Source: Uliginosibacterium sp036017065 (GTDB taxonomy: Bacteria > Pseudomonadota > Gammaproteobacteria > Burkholderiales > Rhodocyclaceae). From it: 64,000 bases of DNA. Both the position numbers and the translations under genes were made by a program. The notes under the pieces were generated by a model. That model had not been told where the DNA came from. It did not search any database and saw nothing but the letters and a program-made list of their open reading frames with translations. Below are positions 8,170 to 17,463 of the stretch, piece after piece; the first letter of the stretch is position 1; the number at the start of each line of letters is the position of its first letter. The stretch covers positions 434,001 to 498,000 of the forward strand of contig NZ_JAYXHR010000002.1 in assembly GCF_036017065.1 (NCBI RefSeq). The letters run 5' to 3'.

Positions 8170-8961
8170 ATGACCGAAGCTCCCCGGGTCGGCCTTTTCG
8201 CCACCTGCCTGATGAACGTCTTCCGTCCCAACCTGGGCCACGCCGCGCTGCACCTGCTGGAGCGCGCCGGTTGCGTGGTGGAGGTGCCCGCCGCGCAGAC
8301 CTGCTGCGGCCAGCCGACGTACAACAGCGGCGACTTCGACGGTACCCGCGTACTCGCGAAGCAGGTGATCCGCCAGTTCGAGCGTTATGACTATGTCGTG
8401 GGTCCGTCCGGCTCCTGCATGGCGACGATCCGCAAGGACTACCCGCGCCTGTTCGACGACGAGCCGGAATGGCGCCGTCGTGCCGACGCGCTGGCCGCCA
8501 AGGCGCACGAGCTGCTGTCCTTCCTGGTCGACGTTCGCGGCCTGCAGCTGGACGACGTGCGTTTCGACGGCGTCGCCACCTACCACGACTCCTGCTCCGG
8601 CCTGCGCGAGCTGGGCGTGAAGCAGCAGCCGCGCAGCCTGCTCGCGGCGGTGAAGGGGCTGCAGCTCACCGAGATGCGCGACCCGGAAGTGTGCTGCGGC
8701 TTCGGCGGCACCTTCTGCGTGAAGTATCCGGAGATCTCCACCCGCATCGTCGACGACAAGCTGGCCGACATCGCCGGCACCGCTGCCGACACCGTGCTGG
8801 GCGGCGACCTCGGCTGCCTGATGAACATCGCCGGCCGCGCCGCGCGCGAGGGCAAGGCCTTGCGCGTCTTCCACGCGGCCGAGGTGCTGGCCGGCATGGC
8901 CGAAGGGAACGGGCTGTGCGGCGAAGCGGACGACACGAAAGACGCGAAGGAGCCGCGCTGA
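8170..8961 (+). CDS. lutA: L-lactate oxidation subunit LutA ((Fe-S)-binding, CCG domain)
   Basis: LutA is one of three subunits of the flavin-free L-lactate dehydrogenase complex. The 263-residue protein carries the two cysteine-rich CCG domains: CCGQPTYNSGDF (residues about 44-55) and CCGFGGTFCVKYPE (residues about 176-189), each with an upstream partner (ATCLMN and YHDSCSG), which together bind an iron-sulfur cluster. The stop codon overlaps the lutB start as TGATG, so translation is coupled. The C-terminal 15 residues are a charged extension beyond the family core. Confidence 0.93.
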   Translation: MTEAPRVGLFATCLMNVFRPNLGHAALHLLERAGCVVEVPAAQTCCGQPTYNSGDFDGTRVLAKQVIRQFERYDYVVGPSGSCMATIRKDYPRLFDDEPEWRRRADALAAKAHELLSFLVDVRGLQLDDVRFDGVATYHDSCSGLRELGVKQQPRSLLAAVKGLQLTEMRDPEVCCGFGGTFCVKYPEISTRIVDDKLADIAGTAADTVLGGDLGCLMNIAGRAAREGKALRVFHAAEVLAGMAEGNGLCGEADDTKDAKEPR

Positions 8962-10367
8962 TGCGCTTCGAGACCCCGCGCTTCAAGCAGGCTGCCGTCG
9001 TCGCCCTGCACGACGAACGCCTGCGCACCGCGCTGGCCCGCTCGCGCGTCGGCTTCATCGGCCATCGCCAGGCGGCGGTCGACGCGCTGCCGGAGTTCGA
9101 GCAGTTGCGCGACACGGCGGCGCAGATCAAGGACCACGTGCTCGACCACCTCGACTACTACCTGCAGCGCTACGAGCAGGCGGTGGTCGCGGCCGGTGGC
9201 AAGGTGCACTGGGCGCATGACGACAGTGAGGCGCAGCGCATCATCGTCGACATCTGCCGCGCCGCTGATGCCAAGGTCATCACCAAGGGCAAGAGCATGG
9301 TCAGCGAGGAGATCGGTCTCAACGACGCGCTGATCGCTGCCGGCTACGAGGTGGTGGAAACCGACCTCGGCGAATACATCATCCAGCTCGCCAAGGAGCC
9401 ACCCTCGCACATCGTCGGCCCGGCCCTGCACAAGACCCGCGAGCAGGTCACCGCGCTGTTCGCCGAACACCACGGCCGCGCCCGCAAGGAGACGGTGGCC
9501 GAGCTGGTGACCGAGGCGCGCGAGATGCTGCGCGACAAGTTCTTCCGCGCCGACGTCGGCATCACCGGCGGCAACTTCCTGATCGCCGAGACCGGCACCA
9601 GCGTCATCGTCACCAACGAAGGCAATGGCGACCTGACGCAGACCCTGCCGCGCGTGCACATCGTGACCAGCGGCATCGAGCGCGTGCTGCCCTCGCTGGA
9701 CGACCTGCCCGTCTTCCTGCGCCTGCTCGCACGCAGCGCCACCGGCCAGGACACCGAGACCTACACCACGCTGTCCACCGGCCCGCGTCGCGCTGGCGAC
9801 CCGGACGGCCCCGAGGAATACCACGTGGTGCTGGTCGACAACGGCCGCACCCAGATGCTGGGCAGCCGCTTTCGCAAGATGCTGCGTTGCATCCGCTGCG
9901 GCGCCTGCATGAACCACTGCCCGGTGTACGGCAGCGTCGGCGGCCACGCGTATGGCTGGGTCTATCCCGGCCCGATGGGCGCCGTGCTGACACCGATCTA
10001 CCAGGGCCTCAAGGACAGCTACGACCTGCCCAACGCCTGCACGCTGAACGGCCGCTGCCAGAGCGTGTGCCCGGTGAAGATCCCGCTGCCGGAGATGCTG
10101 CGCGAGCTGCGCCACCTGCAGCACGTGGAGCGCGTCGGCCCGCGCCTGCAGCGCAGCGCGCTGGCCGCCTGGCGTTTCGTCGCCAGCCAGCCCTGGCTGT
10201 ACCGCATCGCCGAGAAGCTGGCGACGACAACGCTGGCGCGACTCGGCGGTGCCGGGCGTCGCGTGCGCAAGCTGCCCTTCGCCGAGGGCTGGACGCAGAG
10301 CCGCGACCTGCCCGCCCCGGCGGGCAGCACCTTCCTGTCGCAAGTGCCGCGGAGCAAGCGCGCATGA
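8961..10367 (+). CDS. lutB: L-lactate oxidation iron-sulfur subunit LutB
   Basis: A 468-residue protein combining a LUD-type domain (GGNFLIAETGTSVIVTNEGNG at residues about 197-217) with two [4Fe-4S] ferredoxin-like clusters near the C-terminus: CIRCGACMNHCPVY and CTLNGRCQSVCPVKIPLPEM. This is the electron-transfer subunit of lactate oxidation, passing electrons from lactate toward the respiratory chain. It overlaps lutA by one base and lutC by four (ATGA). The family is usually 470-480 residues, so it is complete. Confidence 0.95.
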   Translation: MRFETPRFKQAAVVALHDERLRTALARSRVGFIGHRQAAVDALPEFEQLRDTAAQIKDHVLDHLDYYLQRYEQAVVAAGGKVHWAHDDSEAQRIIVDICRAADAKVITKGKSMVSEEIGLNDALIAAGYEVVETDLGEYIIQLAKEPPSHIVGPALHKTREQVTALFAEHHGRARKETVAELVTEAREMLRDKFFRADVGITGGNFLIAETGTSVIVTNEGNGDLTQTLPRVHIVTSGIERVLPSLDDLPVFLRLLARSATGQDTETYTTLSTGPRRAGDPDGPEEYHVVLVDNGRTQMLGSRFRKMLRCIRCGACMNHCPVYGSVGGHAYGWVYPGPMGAVLTPIYQGLKDSYDLPNACTLNGRCQSVCPVKIPLPEMLRELRHLQHVERVGPRLQRSALAAWRFVASQPWLYRIAEKLATTTLARLGGAGRRVRKLPFAEGWTQSRDLPAPAGSTFLSQVPRSKRA

Positions 10368-11107
10368 GCAAGCCTGCTTTCGATCCGGACGTGGACGACC
10401 GCCCCAGCTTCATGGAACGCCTCTTCCCGTGGAAGCAGCGCGTGTCGAAGAAGCCGCTGTACCAGCTGGGCGTCGGCCGCGACCTGATCCTCGACACCAT
10501 CGCCGACCAGCTGGGCCGTGGCCCGCTGCAACCCGCCGCGCGCGCCGCGCTCGCCGAACGCATCAGCCGCGCGCCGCGACACCCGCGCCCCGCACTGCCG
10601 GACGATCTGGCCGAGGTGTTCACCCAGCGCATCACCCGCCGCGCCGCCACCGTGCAGACGCTCGCCGACATCGGCGACGTTCCCGCCGCCGTCGCGGCCC
10701 ACCTGCGCACGCACTGCCTGCCGACGCACATCGCCGTCAGCGACCCGCTGGCGGCGCTGGCCTGGCCCGCGCCGCTACAGGTGCATACCGGTGCCGCGCA
10801 ACGCAACGAGGCCGTCGCCGTCAGCCTCGCCCGCCTCGCCGTCGCCGAGACCGGCAGCGTGCTGCTGGGCTCCGGTTCCGACACGCCGACCACCCACAAC
10901 TTCGTGCCGGACGACCATCTCGTCGTGCTGCACCGGCAGGACATCGTTGCTCACCTGGAAGACGCCTGGACCAGCCTGCGCAATCACGGCGGCATGCCGC
11001 GCGCGGTGAATCTCATCGCGGGCCCATCGCGTACCGGTGACATCGAGCAGACCATCCAGCTTGGCGCGCACGGGCCGCGGCGGCTGCATATCCTGCTGAT
11101 CGGTTGA
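10364..11107 (+). CDS. lutC: L-lactate oxidation subunit LutC (LUD domain)
   Basis: A 247-residue protein of the LutC/YkgG family. The N-terminal segment SFMERLFPWKQRV is followed by the LUD core, with ARLAVAETGSVLLGSGSDTP, LVVLHRQDIVAHLEDAW and LIAGPSRTGDIEQTIQLGAHGP, where the last motif is diagnostic. It overlaps the end of lutB by ATGA and ends the operon. No LutR- or LldR-type regulator or lactate permease is found nearby, so control of the operon cannot be inferred from the window. Confidence 0.95.
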   Translation: MSKPAFDPDVDDRPSFMERLFPWKQRVSKKPLYQLGVGRDLILDTIADQLGRGPLQPAARAALAERISRAPRHPRPALPDDLAEVFTQRITRRAATVQTLADIGDVPAAVAAHLRTHCLPTHIAVSDPLAALAWPAPLQVHTGAAQRNEAVAVSLARLAVAETGSVLLGSGSDTPTTHNFVPDDHLVVLHRQDIVAHLEDAWTSLRNHGGMPRAVNLIAGPSRTGDIEQTIQLGAHGPRRLHILLIG

Positions 11108-11203
11108 GCAGGACTTCCTGATGGGCGGACCCACTACGCCTGTGTCATGGACAGCCGTGCCCTGGACAGGCAGGCCCGTACCCAGAATCAATCCGTCGAA
11201 TCC

Positions 11204-11833
11204 ATGATCCCGTCTGACGTCCTGCTTCTCTTCGTCGCCGCCTCGGCCGCCCTGGCGGTTTCCCCGGGCCCCGACAACATCTTCGTCCTCACCCAGTCTG
11301 CAATGCACGGCCGCAAGGCCGGGCTGTTGGTGACGCTCGGGCTGTGCAGCGGGCTGCTCGCGCACATCGCCGCTGTTGCATTGGGCGTGGCGGCGCTGCT
11401 CCAGACATCTGCCATCGCCTTCACCGCGTTGAAGATCGTGGGAGCGGCTTACCTGCTGTACCTCGCATGGCAGGCATTCCGTGCGGGAGCGACGCAGAGC
11501 TTGTCCGCAGCTGAAGCGTCCCTGAGCGCCAGGTCGCTCTATGTGCGCGGTATCGTCATGAACGTGACCAACCCCAAGGTCGCAGTTTTCTTCCTGGCGT
11601 TCCTGCCGCAGTTCGTCGATCCGGCCCGCGGGGCGCCCAGCATCCAGATCATCACGCTCGGCGTAGTCTTCATGCTGACGGCGTTGGTCATCTTCAGTGG
11701 CATTGCCTGGGGCGCGAGCCGTATCGGCACCTGGCTGAGGCAGTCGACGCGGGCACAGATCGCCATCAACCGGCTGGCCGGAACGGTTTTCGTGTTGCTT
11801 GCATGCCGACTTGCCTTGAGCAGGCAAGCCTAG
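11204..11833 (+). CDS. LysE/RhtB family amino-acid exporter
   Basis: A 209-residue inner-membrane protein with about six hydrophobic segments. The family N-terminus is clear: LLLFVAASAALAVSPGPDNIFVLTQS (SPGPDN motif), followed by GLLVTLGLCSGLLAHIAAVALGVAALL and NPKVAVFFLAFLPQFVDPA. The start at 11204 (MIPSDVLLLF) places the first membrane segment at the N-terminus; the upstream ATG at 11147 would add 19 polar residues not found in the family. Members export amino acids or homoserine lactones; the substrate here is unknown. Confidence 0.9.
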   Translation: MIPSDVLLLFVAASAALAVSPGPDNIFVLTQSAMHGRKAGLLVTLGLCSGLLAHIAAVALGVAALLQTSAIAFTALKIVGAAYLLYLAWQAFRAGATQSLSAAEASLSARSLYVRGIVMNVTNPKVAVFFLAFLPQFVDPARGAPSIQIITLGVVFMLTALVIFSGIAWGASRIGTWLRQSTRAQIAINRLAGTVFVLLACRLALSRQA

Positions 11834-11876
11834 ACTGCACCCGGACGCATCACGCAGAGGACTCGCACAGGACTGG

Positions 11877-12413
11877 ATGGCCGCCATGACCCCCGCCACG
11901 ACCCGTTACACCGCCTTCCTTCGCGGCGTCAGCCCGATGAACTGCAAGATGCCCGAGCTCAAGCGCTGCTTCGAGGCGGCGGGCTTCGAGGACGTGAGGA
12001 CGTTGTTGTCCAGCGGCAACGTCGCCTTCTCCGCCAGGCCGGACATCGTTCCGGTGCTGGAGAAGCAGGCGGAAGAGGCGATGCAGCGGCACATGGACAG
12101 GATGTTCCACACCATCGTCCGCCCGTCCACCTTCCTGCAGTCGCTGATCGCGTCCGACCCGTTCGCGGCCTTCGAGCTGCCGGCAGACGCCAAGCGCATC
12201 GTCACCTTCCTGAAGCAGCCCTACGAAGGGCGGCTCGAATTGCCCATCGAGCGGGACAGGGCGTCGATCCTGCGCGTGGACAACACCGAAGTATTCTGCG
12301 CCTACGTACCGAACGAGACGGGGCCGGCATTCATGAGCCTGCTGGAGCGCACCTTCGGCAAGGCCGTGACGACGCGGACGCTGGACACCGTGCGGAAGTG
12401 TTCCACCGCCTAG
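11877..12413 (+). CDS. DUF1697 domain-containing protein
   Basis: A 178-residue cytoplasmic protein starting MAAMTPATTRYTAFLRGVSP. The family pattern RYxAFLRGxxxxxxKMxxLkxxFEaaGFxdVrTllSSGNVaF is complete (residues 9-56), and the C-terminal RTLDTVRKCSTA matches the usual TR..NT..K ending. DUF1697 proteins have a ferredoxin-like fold and no assigned function. An alternative start lies three codons downstream. It stands alone between the LysE-type exporter and the DUF1800 gene. Confidence 0.9.
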   Translation: MAAMTPATTRYTAFLRGVSPMNCKMPELKRCFEAAGFEDVRTLLSSGNVAFSARPDIVPVLEKQAEEAMQRHMDRMFHTIVRPSTFLQSLIASDPFAAFELPADAKRIVTFLKQPYEGRLELPIERDRASILRVDNTEVFCAYVPNETGPAFMSLLERTFGKAVTTRTLDTVRKCSTA

Positions 12414-12589
12414 CCTGAGCCACGCCCTTCAGGCGTCGCTGCCGACCGCCTGGCAGGCGGACGGGCGCCCGTCCCCGACGATCCGCCGCTGGTGGAAAAG
12501 TCCTCGTCCGGGGTCATGGCATGCGGAAAATCCGATCGGGAGCCATGCGTCAGCGGCTCCGTTTCCATCGATTTCCCCGGAGCCTTCCC

Positions 12590-14368
12590 GTGTCGTCAAT
12601 CTCCCGCTCACCGCTGTTGCACGCCTTGCTGGCTTGCCTGCTGCTTGCGCTGGCGGGCTGCGGTGGGGGTGGTGGCTCATCGGGCGGCGGTGGCACCGCT
12701 GGCAGCGGAACGACTGGCGGCGGCACACCGGCAGCGCAGACGCCCACACCCGCGCCGCTGCCCGCCAACGAGACACCGCCCACCGAGGCAGATGCGGTGC
12801 GCTTCCTGACGCAAGCGACTTTCGGTCCCACGCAGACGGCCCTGAACACCGTCGTGGGCAGCGGTTACCGCAACTGGCTGGCGGCGCAGTTCCAGGCCAC
12901 GGGAGGCGGCTACTCGCCGAATTACTCCTCCGCCATACACACCGCCGGGCTGGCCAACTTCTGCGGCAGCTTCCCCTTCCCCAGTGCCTACCTGCGCGAC
13001 AACTGCTGGCAGGAGTACTACTCGGCCGAGCCGCTGTCGCGCGAGTTCTACCGCAATGCGGTGTTCGGCAGCGACCAGTTGCGCCAGCGCGTGGCGCTGG
13101 CACTCGGGCAGGTGTTCGTGGTGTCGAACGCCGAGGTCGAAGGCACCTACGGCCTGCGCGAGTACCAGCAGACGCTGCACGACAACGCCTTCGGCAACGT
13201 GCGCGAAATCCTGCGCAAGGTGACGCTGTCACCGGTGATGGGCACCTACCTGAACATGGTGAACAACGAGCGCGCGGACCCGAACGAGAATTTCGCGCGC
13301 GAGCTGATGCAGCTGTTTTCCATCGGCCTGTGCAAGCTGAATGCGGACGGCACGCTGCTGGGCGGCAACTGCCAGTCGACCTATGACAACAACGGCGTGC
13401 GCGACGTCGCCTTCGCACTCACCGGCTGGACCTATCCGGCCGGCGGCGTCAGCCCCTGGGGCAGCAACGGCTGGAAGAACTACACCTACCTGCGCGGCGA
13501 CATGATTCCGGTACCCGCCCAGCATGACCAGACGGCGCGCACCCTGCCGGACGGCTCCACGCTGGCGGCCAGCCGCACGCCGCAGCAGGCGCTGGACCGC
13601 GTCATCGACGCGCTGTTCAACCACGCCAACGCGGCCCCCTTCCTCGGCAGGCAACTCATCCAGCACCTGGTGACCAGCAATCCGTCGCCCGCGTACGTGG
13701 GCCGCGTGTCGGCGGCCTTCGCCAGCGGCACGGCGCACGGCTTCGGCAACGGCCAGCGCGGCGACATGCGGGCCATCATCGCCGCCATCCTGCTCGACCC
13801 CGAGGCACGCGGCGACGACAAGAACGGCGACAACAACTATGGCCGCCTGCGCGAGCCGGCGCAGTTCATCGCCGGCATGCTGCGCGCCACCAACGCCAGC
13901 ACCGACGGTGCCGGTTTCTATTGGTGGTGGGGCGGCCAGCTGGGGCAGATCGTGTTCAACGCCAACTCGGTGTTCAACTTCTATCCGCCCGACTTTCCGC
14001 TGCCGGGCACCACGCTGGTGGGGCCGGCCTTCGCCATCGAGAATGCCAACAGCACGCTTGCACGCGTCAACCTCGGCACCACCATGCTGTACTGGAACGG
14101 CATCGCCGCCGGCAGCATGCCCGGCGCCAGCGGCACGCAGGCCGACCTGGCGAACTGGCAGGCGCTGGCCGACAACGCCACCACGCTCGTGGAACGCGTG
14201 GAGCGCCTGCTGGTCACCGGCGGCCTGCCCGGCGACGTACGCAGCGGCATCGCGACCGCCGTGGCGGCCCACACCGCCACCAACAATCCCGCCAACTGGC
14301 GCAGGGAACGCGTGGCCACCGCGTTCTACCTGGTGCTGGCCAGCCCCGAATACCAGGTGCAGCGATGA
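12590..14368 (+). CDS. DUF1800 domain lipoprotein
   Basis: A 592-residue exported protein. From the GTG at 12590 the N-terminus is a lipoprotein signal (residues about 8-24, LLHALLACLLLALAGC), then a Gly/Ser/Thr/Pro linker and the DUF1800 domain (TEADAVRFLTQATFGPT, NENFARELMQLFSIGLCKLN, DVAFALTGWTYP, RMLRA-type blocks). GGAG lies about eight bases before this GTG; the in-frame ATGs at 12521 and 12545 would put an odd 23-residue basic stretch before the signal peptide. DUF1800 genes are regularly paired with DUF1501 genes, as here (ATGA overlap), and the function of the pair is not settled. Confidence 0.88.
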   Translation: MSSISRSPLLHALLACLLLALAGCGGGGGSSGGGGTAGSGTTGGGTPAAQTPTPAPLPANETPPTEADAVRFLTQATFGPTQTALNTVVGSGYRNWLAAQFQATGGGYSPNYSSAIHTAGLANFCGSFPFPSAYLRDNCWQEYYSAEPLSREFYRNAVFGSDQLRQRVALALGQVFVVSNAEVEGTYGLREYQQTLHDNAFGNVREILRKVTLSPVMGTYLNMVNNERADPNENFARELMQLFSIGLCKLNADGTLLGGNCQSTYDNNGVRDVAFALTGWTYPAGGVSPWGSNGWKNYTYLRGDMIPVPAQHDQTARTLPDGSTLAASRTPQQALDRVIDALFNHANAAPFLGRQLIQHLVTSNPSPAYVGRVSAAFASGTAHGFGNGQRGDMRAIIAAILLDPEARGDDKNGDNNYGRLREPAQFIAGMLRATNASTDGAGFYWWWGGQLGQIVFNANSVFNFYPPDFPLPGTTLVGPAFAIENANSTLARVNLGTTMLYWNGIAAGSMPGASGTQADLANWQALADNATTLVERVERLLVTGGLPGDVRSGIATAVAAHTATNNPANWRRERVATAFYLVLASPEYQVQR

Positions 14369-15741
14369 GCCGGAGCACGCGCATGGACATGAAGCGACGC
14401 AGCTTGCTGAGGGGTGCCCTGTCCGGCACCGCACTCACCGCCGTGGGCGGCCTGCAGGCCCTCTATTCGACGACCGCCAACGCGCAGGCCACCGGCTACA
14501 AGGCGCTGGTGTGCGTGGCGCTGTATGGCGGCAACGACGGCGCCAACATGGTGGTGCCGCGCGATGGCCGTCATGCGCAGTACGCCGCCACGCGCGGTGC
14601 CCTGGCGATCCCCCAGGCTTCGCTGGCGGCGATCGGGCCGCTGTACGGCCTGCATCCCTCGCTGGCACCGCTGGCTCCGATGTGGACGCAGGGCAAGCTG
14701 GCCGCGGTGCTCAACGTCGGGCCGCTGGCGCGGCCGACGACACGCGCGCAGCTCGTCGCGAAAACCGCGCAGCTGCCGGACAACCTGTTCTCGCACTCCG
14801 ACCAGCAGAACCTGTGGGAGTCCGCCGGCAGTTCGGTGCTGGGCCGCACCGGCTGGGGTGGCCGTCTCGCCGAGGCGCTGGGGCCGGACCCGGTGTTCGC
14901 CTTCGGCGGCAGCGGCCGGATCGGCATCGGTGCCACCCGCTCCACCCTGGCCCTGCCGGGCCCCGGCTCCGACTTTGCGCCGGCCGGCTATTTCGGCGGC
15001 CCTAACGCGCAACGCCGCGCGATGCTCGATACCCTGGCCACCCGGACACGCAGCAACCACCTGCTGAACGCCTTCGCCGGCATCCAGCGCACCGCGCTGA
15101 CGCGCAGCACCACGCTGGCGCCGATCCTGAAGATCTCGCCGACGAACACCCCGGCCGAGGTGTTGAACACCCACTTCAACAACCTGCAGGGCGCGCTGGA
15201 CACGAGCATTGCGGAACAGCTCTACCAGGTGGCGAAGATGATCGCCAACCGCAGCACGGTGGGCGGCAACCGCCATGTCTTCGTGGTGTCACAGGACGGC
15301 TACGACACGCACAACGACCACCTGGCACGGCAAGGCGACCTGTTCGCAGAGCTGGCGCCGGCGCTGGTCGCCTTCCGCAACGCCATGCAGGCGCTGGGGG
15401 TGGACAACGATGTCACCACCTTCACCCTGTCGGACTTCGGCCGCACGCTGAAACCCAACTCCAGCGGCGGTACCGACCACGGCTGGGGCAACCATCACCT
15501 CGTGATGGGCGGGGCGGTACAGGGCGGGCAAACATACGGAACCTACCCCTCGCTGAACCTGGGTGGCACGGACGACTACGGCGTGCAGAGCTGGGAATAC
15601 CAGGGCCGCTGGATTCCCACCCTGTCGGTGGACCAGTACATGGCGACGCTGGCGGCGTGGATGGGGCTGAATGCCAGCCAGGTCAGCGCGCTGCTGCCGA
15701 ATCTGTCGAACTTCGGCAGCAGCAACCTCGGCTTCGTCTGA
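14365..15741 (+). CDS. DUF1501 domain exported protein (Tat-type signal)
   Basis: A 458-residue protein whose N-terminus, KRRSLLRGALSGTALTAVGG (residues 10-29), is a twin-arginine-like signal followed by AQA cleavage. The mature part has the DUF1501 pattern: LVCVALYGGNDGANMVVP, then FVVSQDGYDTHNDHLARQGDLF, DFGRTLKPNSSGGTDHGWGNHHLVMGG and LSVDQYMATLAAW. The family belongs to the alkaline-phosphatase-like metal-binding superfamily, which the conserved DxH and DHGWG residues support. It overlaps the DUF1800 gene by ATGA. The pair is probably exported and acts together. Confidence 0.9.
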   Translation: MSRSTRMDMKRRSLLRGALSGTALTAVGGLQALYSTTANAQATGYKALVCVALYGGNDGANMVVPRDGRHAQYAATRGALAIPQASLAAIGPLYGLHPSLAPLAPMWTQGKLAAVLNVGPLARPTTRAQLVAKTAQLPDNLFSHSDQQNLWESAGSSVLGRTGWGGRLAEALGPDPVFAFGGSGRIGIGATRSTLALPGPGSDFAPAGYFGGPNAQRRAMLDTLATRTRSNHLLNAFAGIQRTALTRSTTLAPILKISPTNTPAEVLNTHFNNLQGALDTSIAEQLYQVAKMIANRSTVGGNRHVFVVSQDGYDTHNDHLARQGDLFAELAPALVAFRNAMQALGVDNDVTTFTLSDFGRTLKPNSSGGTDHGWGNHHLVMGGAVQGGQTYGTYPSLNLGGTDDYGVQSWEYQGRWIPTLSVDQYMATLAAWMGLNASQVSALLPNLSNFGSSNLGFV

Positions 15742-15763
15742 AGCCTGTTGCCGGGGCGCTGCG

Positions 15764-16543
15764 CTAGCGCAGGTGCACGGCGACGAACCTGGCCAGCACG
15801 GCGCCCTGGGCGTCGATCAGTTCCAGCTGACCCGCATCGACGCGCCAGCGGGTGGTCGCGGACAAGGTCTTGAGGAAGGCCGCCTCGTACTCGCCACCCT
15901 GCACGCAGGCCATCAGGGTGCCGGCCACCCGGGAGAAGCTGAGGGCCTGCCCGTCGAGGGTGTAACCACCCGTGAAGCGGTTGCATCCACCCGACCCGGC
16001 CACGCGCCGCTCCCGGGCCTGCAGGATCAGGTGCGGTTCGCGCCGGGCATCGGCCACGGTGACGGTCTCGTTACCCAGGGAGACCAGTTTCCAGTAGGTG
16101 TTCTCCAGCGGCGCATCGGCCACCGGCTGGGCAGGTACCGGCCTGAGCAGGATGTCGGCATGCGTCAGCCCCGAACTGCCCAGCACCGGATAGACGGTGT
16201 CGCTGGTGTAGAGCAGTCGATCACCCAGGGTGATGCGTGCGCGCAGGCTGTAGCGCCCGTCACGCGTGAGGCGTGAGGCTTCGACCGGGATGGAGAATCT
16301 GACCGGCACGCCGGCAAGCGGCATGCGGATTTCGCCCACGCGTACCGAAGGCGCACCGACGCGCGACACGTCCTCCACGCTCGCTTCGAACTCCGCCTGG
16401 GGCGGCAGGGCGATGCGCTCGCGGTAAGTCGCCGTACCGGTAACGAGGGTCGGACCGGCTGCCGGCGTCGTGGCACAGCCGTTCAGGATCAGCAGGGCGC
16501 CAAGGCCCGACAGCAGTGCGGTGAGACGGTGACGGATGTGCAT
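15764..16543 (-). CDS. YbaY-type plus META domain lipoprotein
   Basis: A 259-residue lipoprotein. From the ATG at 16543 (MHIRHRLTALLSGLGALLIL) the signal peptide ends at the lipobox LNGC. Residues about 35-135 form the YbaY-like beta domain (TGTATYRERIALPPQAEFEASVEDVSR, VRFSIPVEASRL), and residues about 150-255 a META/HslJ-like domain (LENTYWKLVSLGNETV, GSGGCNRFTGGYTLDG, TLMACVQGGEYEAAFLKTL). META domains occur in heat-inducible and antibiotic-tolerance proteins. The gene converges with the DUF1501 gene with only 22 bases between. Confidence 0.85.
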   Translation of the reverse strand: MHIRHRLTALLSGLGALLILNGCATTPAAGPTLVTGTATYRERIALPPQAEFEASVEDVSRVGAPSVRVGEIRMPLAGVPVRFSIPVEASRLTRDGRYSLRARITLGDRLLYTSDTVYPVLGSSGLTHADILLRPVPAQPVADAPLENTYWKLVSLGNETVTVADARREPHLILQARERRVAGSGGCNRFTGGYTLDGQALSFSRVAGTLMACVQGGEYEAAFLKTLSATTRWRVDAGQLELIDAQGAVLARFVAVHLR

Positions 16544-16615
16544 GAAGCGGCCCCGGTCTGATCCAGCCGTCATGCTCACCCAGGGCCTTGTTGCTGTCCA
16601 GCTTGCGGAACGTCC

Positions 16616-17104
16616 TCAGCCGCGGCCCAGCATGCTCACGACCTTCACGCGGTCCTCATCCGCATGGTCGCGCCCGTTGCGCGAGCCGCGCAGCGCGCGG
16701 TACCACTGGCTCATCGCCTCCCGCGCGGCATCGTGGCTGTCGGCGTGCTCGATCCGGTCGATGAGGTCCGCCGCGGCCACGCCGAGGCTCTCGCGGGCTC
16801 GCGACATCATGAACTCGGAGGCGGTCTCCCAGCCCTCCGGCAGTTCGTCGATGACCATCGGCTTCGTCGGCCGCCCGGTCGCGCCGTCGTCGATCATGCC
16901 GAGATCGGCCAGGTGGGACAGCAGCCGCGGCACGTCGTGATCGATCAGCAGTTGCGACAGCGTGAAGACCGTGCGGTGCCCGTCGGTGAGCAACAGCAGG
17001 CGCCGCAGCGAGGGGCTCAGGCTGCCGTCACGCACCAGCAGGGCCTGGGCGCCGGCGTGGGTCTTGCGGGGGACGGTGGCATCGTCGAATGGCATGTTGG
17101 GCAT
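16616..17104 (-). CDS. Conserved-looking protein of unknown function
   Basis: A 162-residue soluble protein, MPNMPFDDATVPRKTHAGAQ. The first half (RRLLLLTDGHRTVFTLSQLLIDHDVPRLLSHLADLGMI) has the helical spacing of a winged-helix or of the short regulatory domains found next to such proteins. The second half (SRARESLGVAAADLIDRIEHADSHDAAREAMSQWYRALRGSR) is a helical region. A Met-rich tail is absent. No membrane segment or signal is present. The gene is in the same direction as the YbaY/META gene, 72 bases upstream of it. I do not recognise a family with confidence. Confidence 0.65.
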   Translation of the reverse strand: MPNMPFDDATVPRKTHAGAQALLVRDGSLSPSLRRLLLLTDGHRTVFTLSQLLIDHDVPRLLSHLADLGMIDDGATGRPTKPMVIDELPEGWETASEFMMSRARESLGVAAADLIDRIEHADSHDAAREAMSQWYRALRGSRNGRDHADEDRVKVVSMLGRG

Positions 17105-17463
17105 GGCGCTTCTCCTGCAGTGGCTACGTGAAATCTGTCACAAATTGCGGCGCTGCGGTACAAGCCTTGAGGCCGCCTGACCCTTAGTACATCGGCATGG
17201 CGACGAACGGCGCCCGGCGCCCACTCCCTGCGTGGTGGCGGCCCGCCGGAATGCCTTGCACTGCAAGGCGGCTGCGGTTGCCGGCATGGCCGGAGGCCGT
17301 TGGTCACGACATTCGCCACAAACGTCGAAGGCAGCAAAAACCGCATCGAGAAAGAGCGGTCGGGAATTCCTCTCAAGCCAGGTATTTCCGGTTTTTTGCG
17401 GGCCGGGGGCGCCCCTCCCGGCTGCGTTAAAATTGCGGCCGTTCCCCGCCCGTCGTGCCCCCA
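17105..17463. other. Divergent intergenic region with no gene found
   Basis: About 360 bases between two divergent genes. The frames here have no family features or good starts. It holds a 7-bp hairpin with a three-base loop, GCCTTGC/GCAAGGC (17252-17268), and GTTAAAAT around 17425, a plausible -10 region for the helicase gene. A small RNA is possible but unsupported. Confidence 0.4.

Noticed and set aside
6000..8324. 774-residue open frame on the minus strand opposite the DUF1631 gene
   Set aside because: It is low-complexity, His/Gln/Arg-rich and mirrors the codon bias of the real gene; no family motifs or ribosome-binding site.
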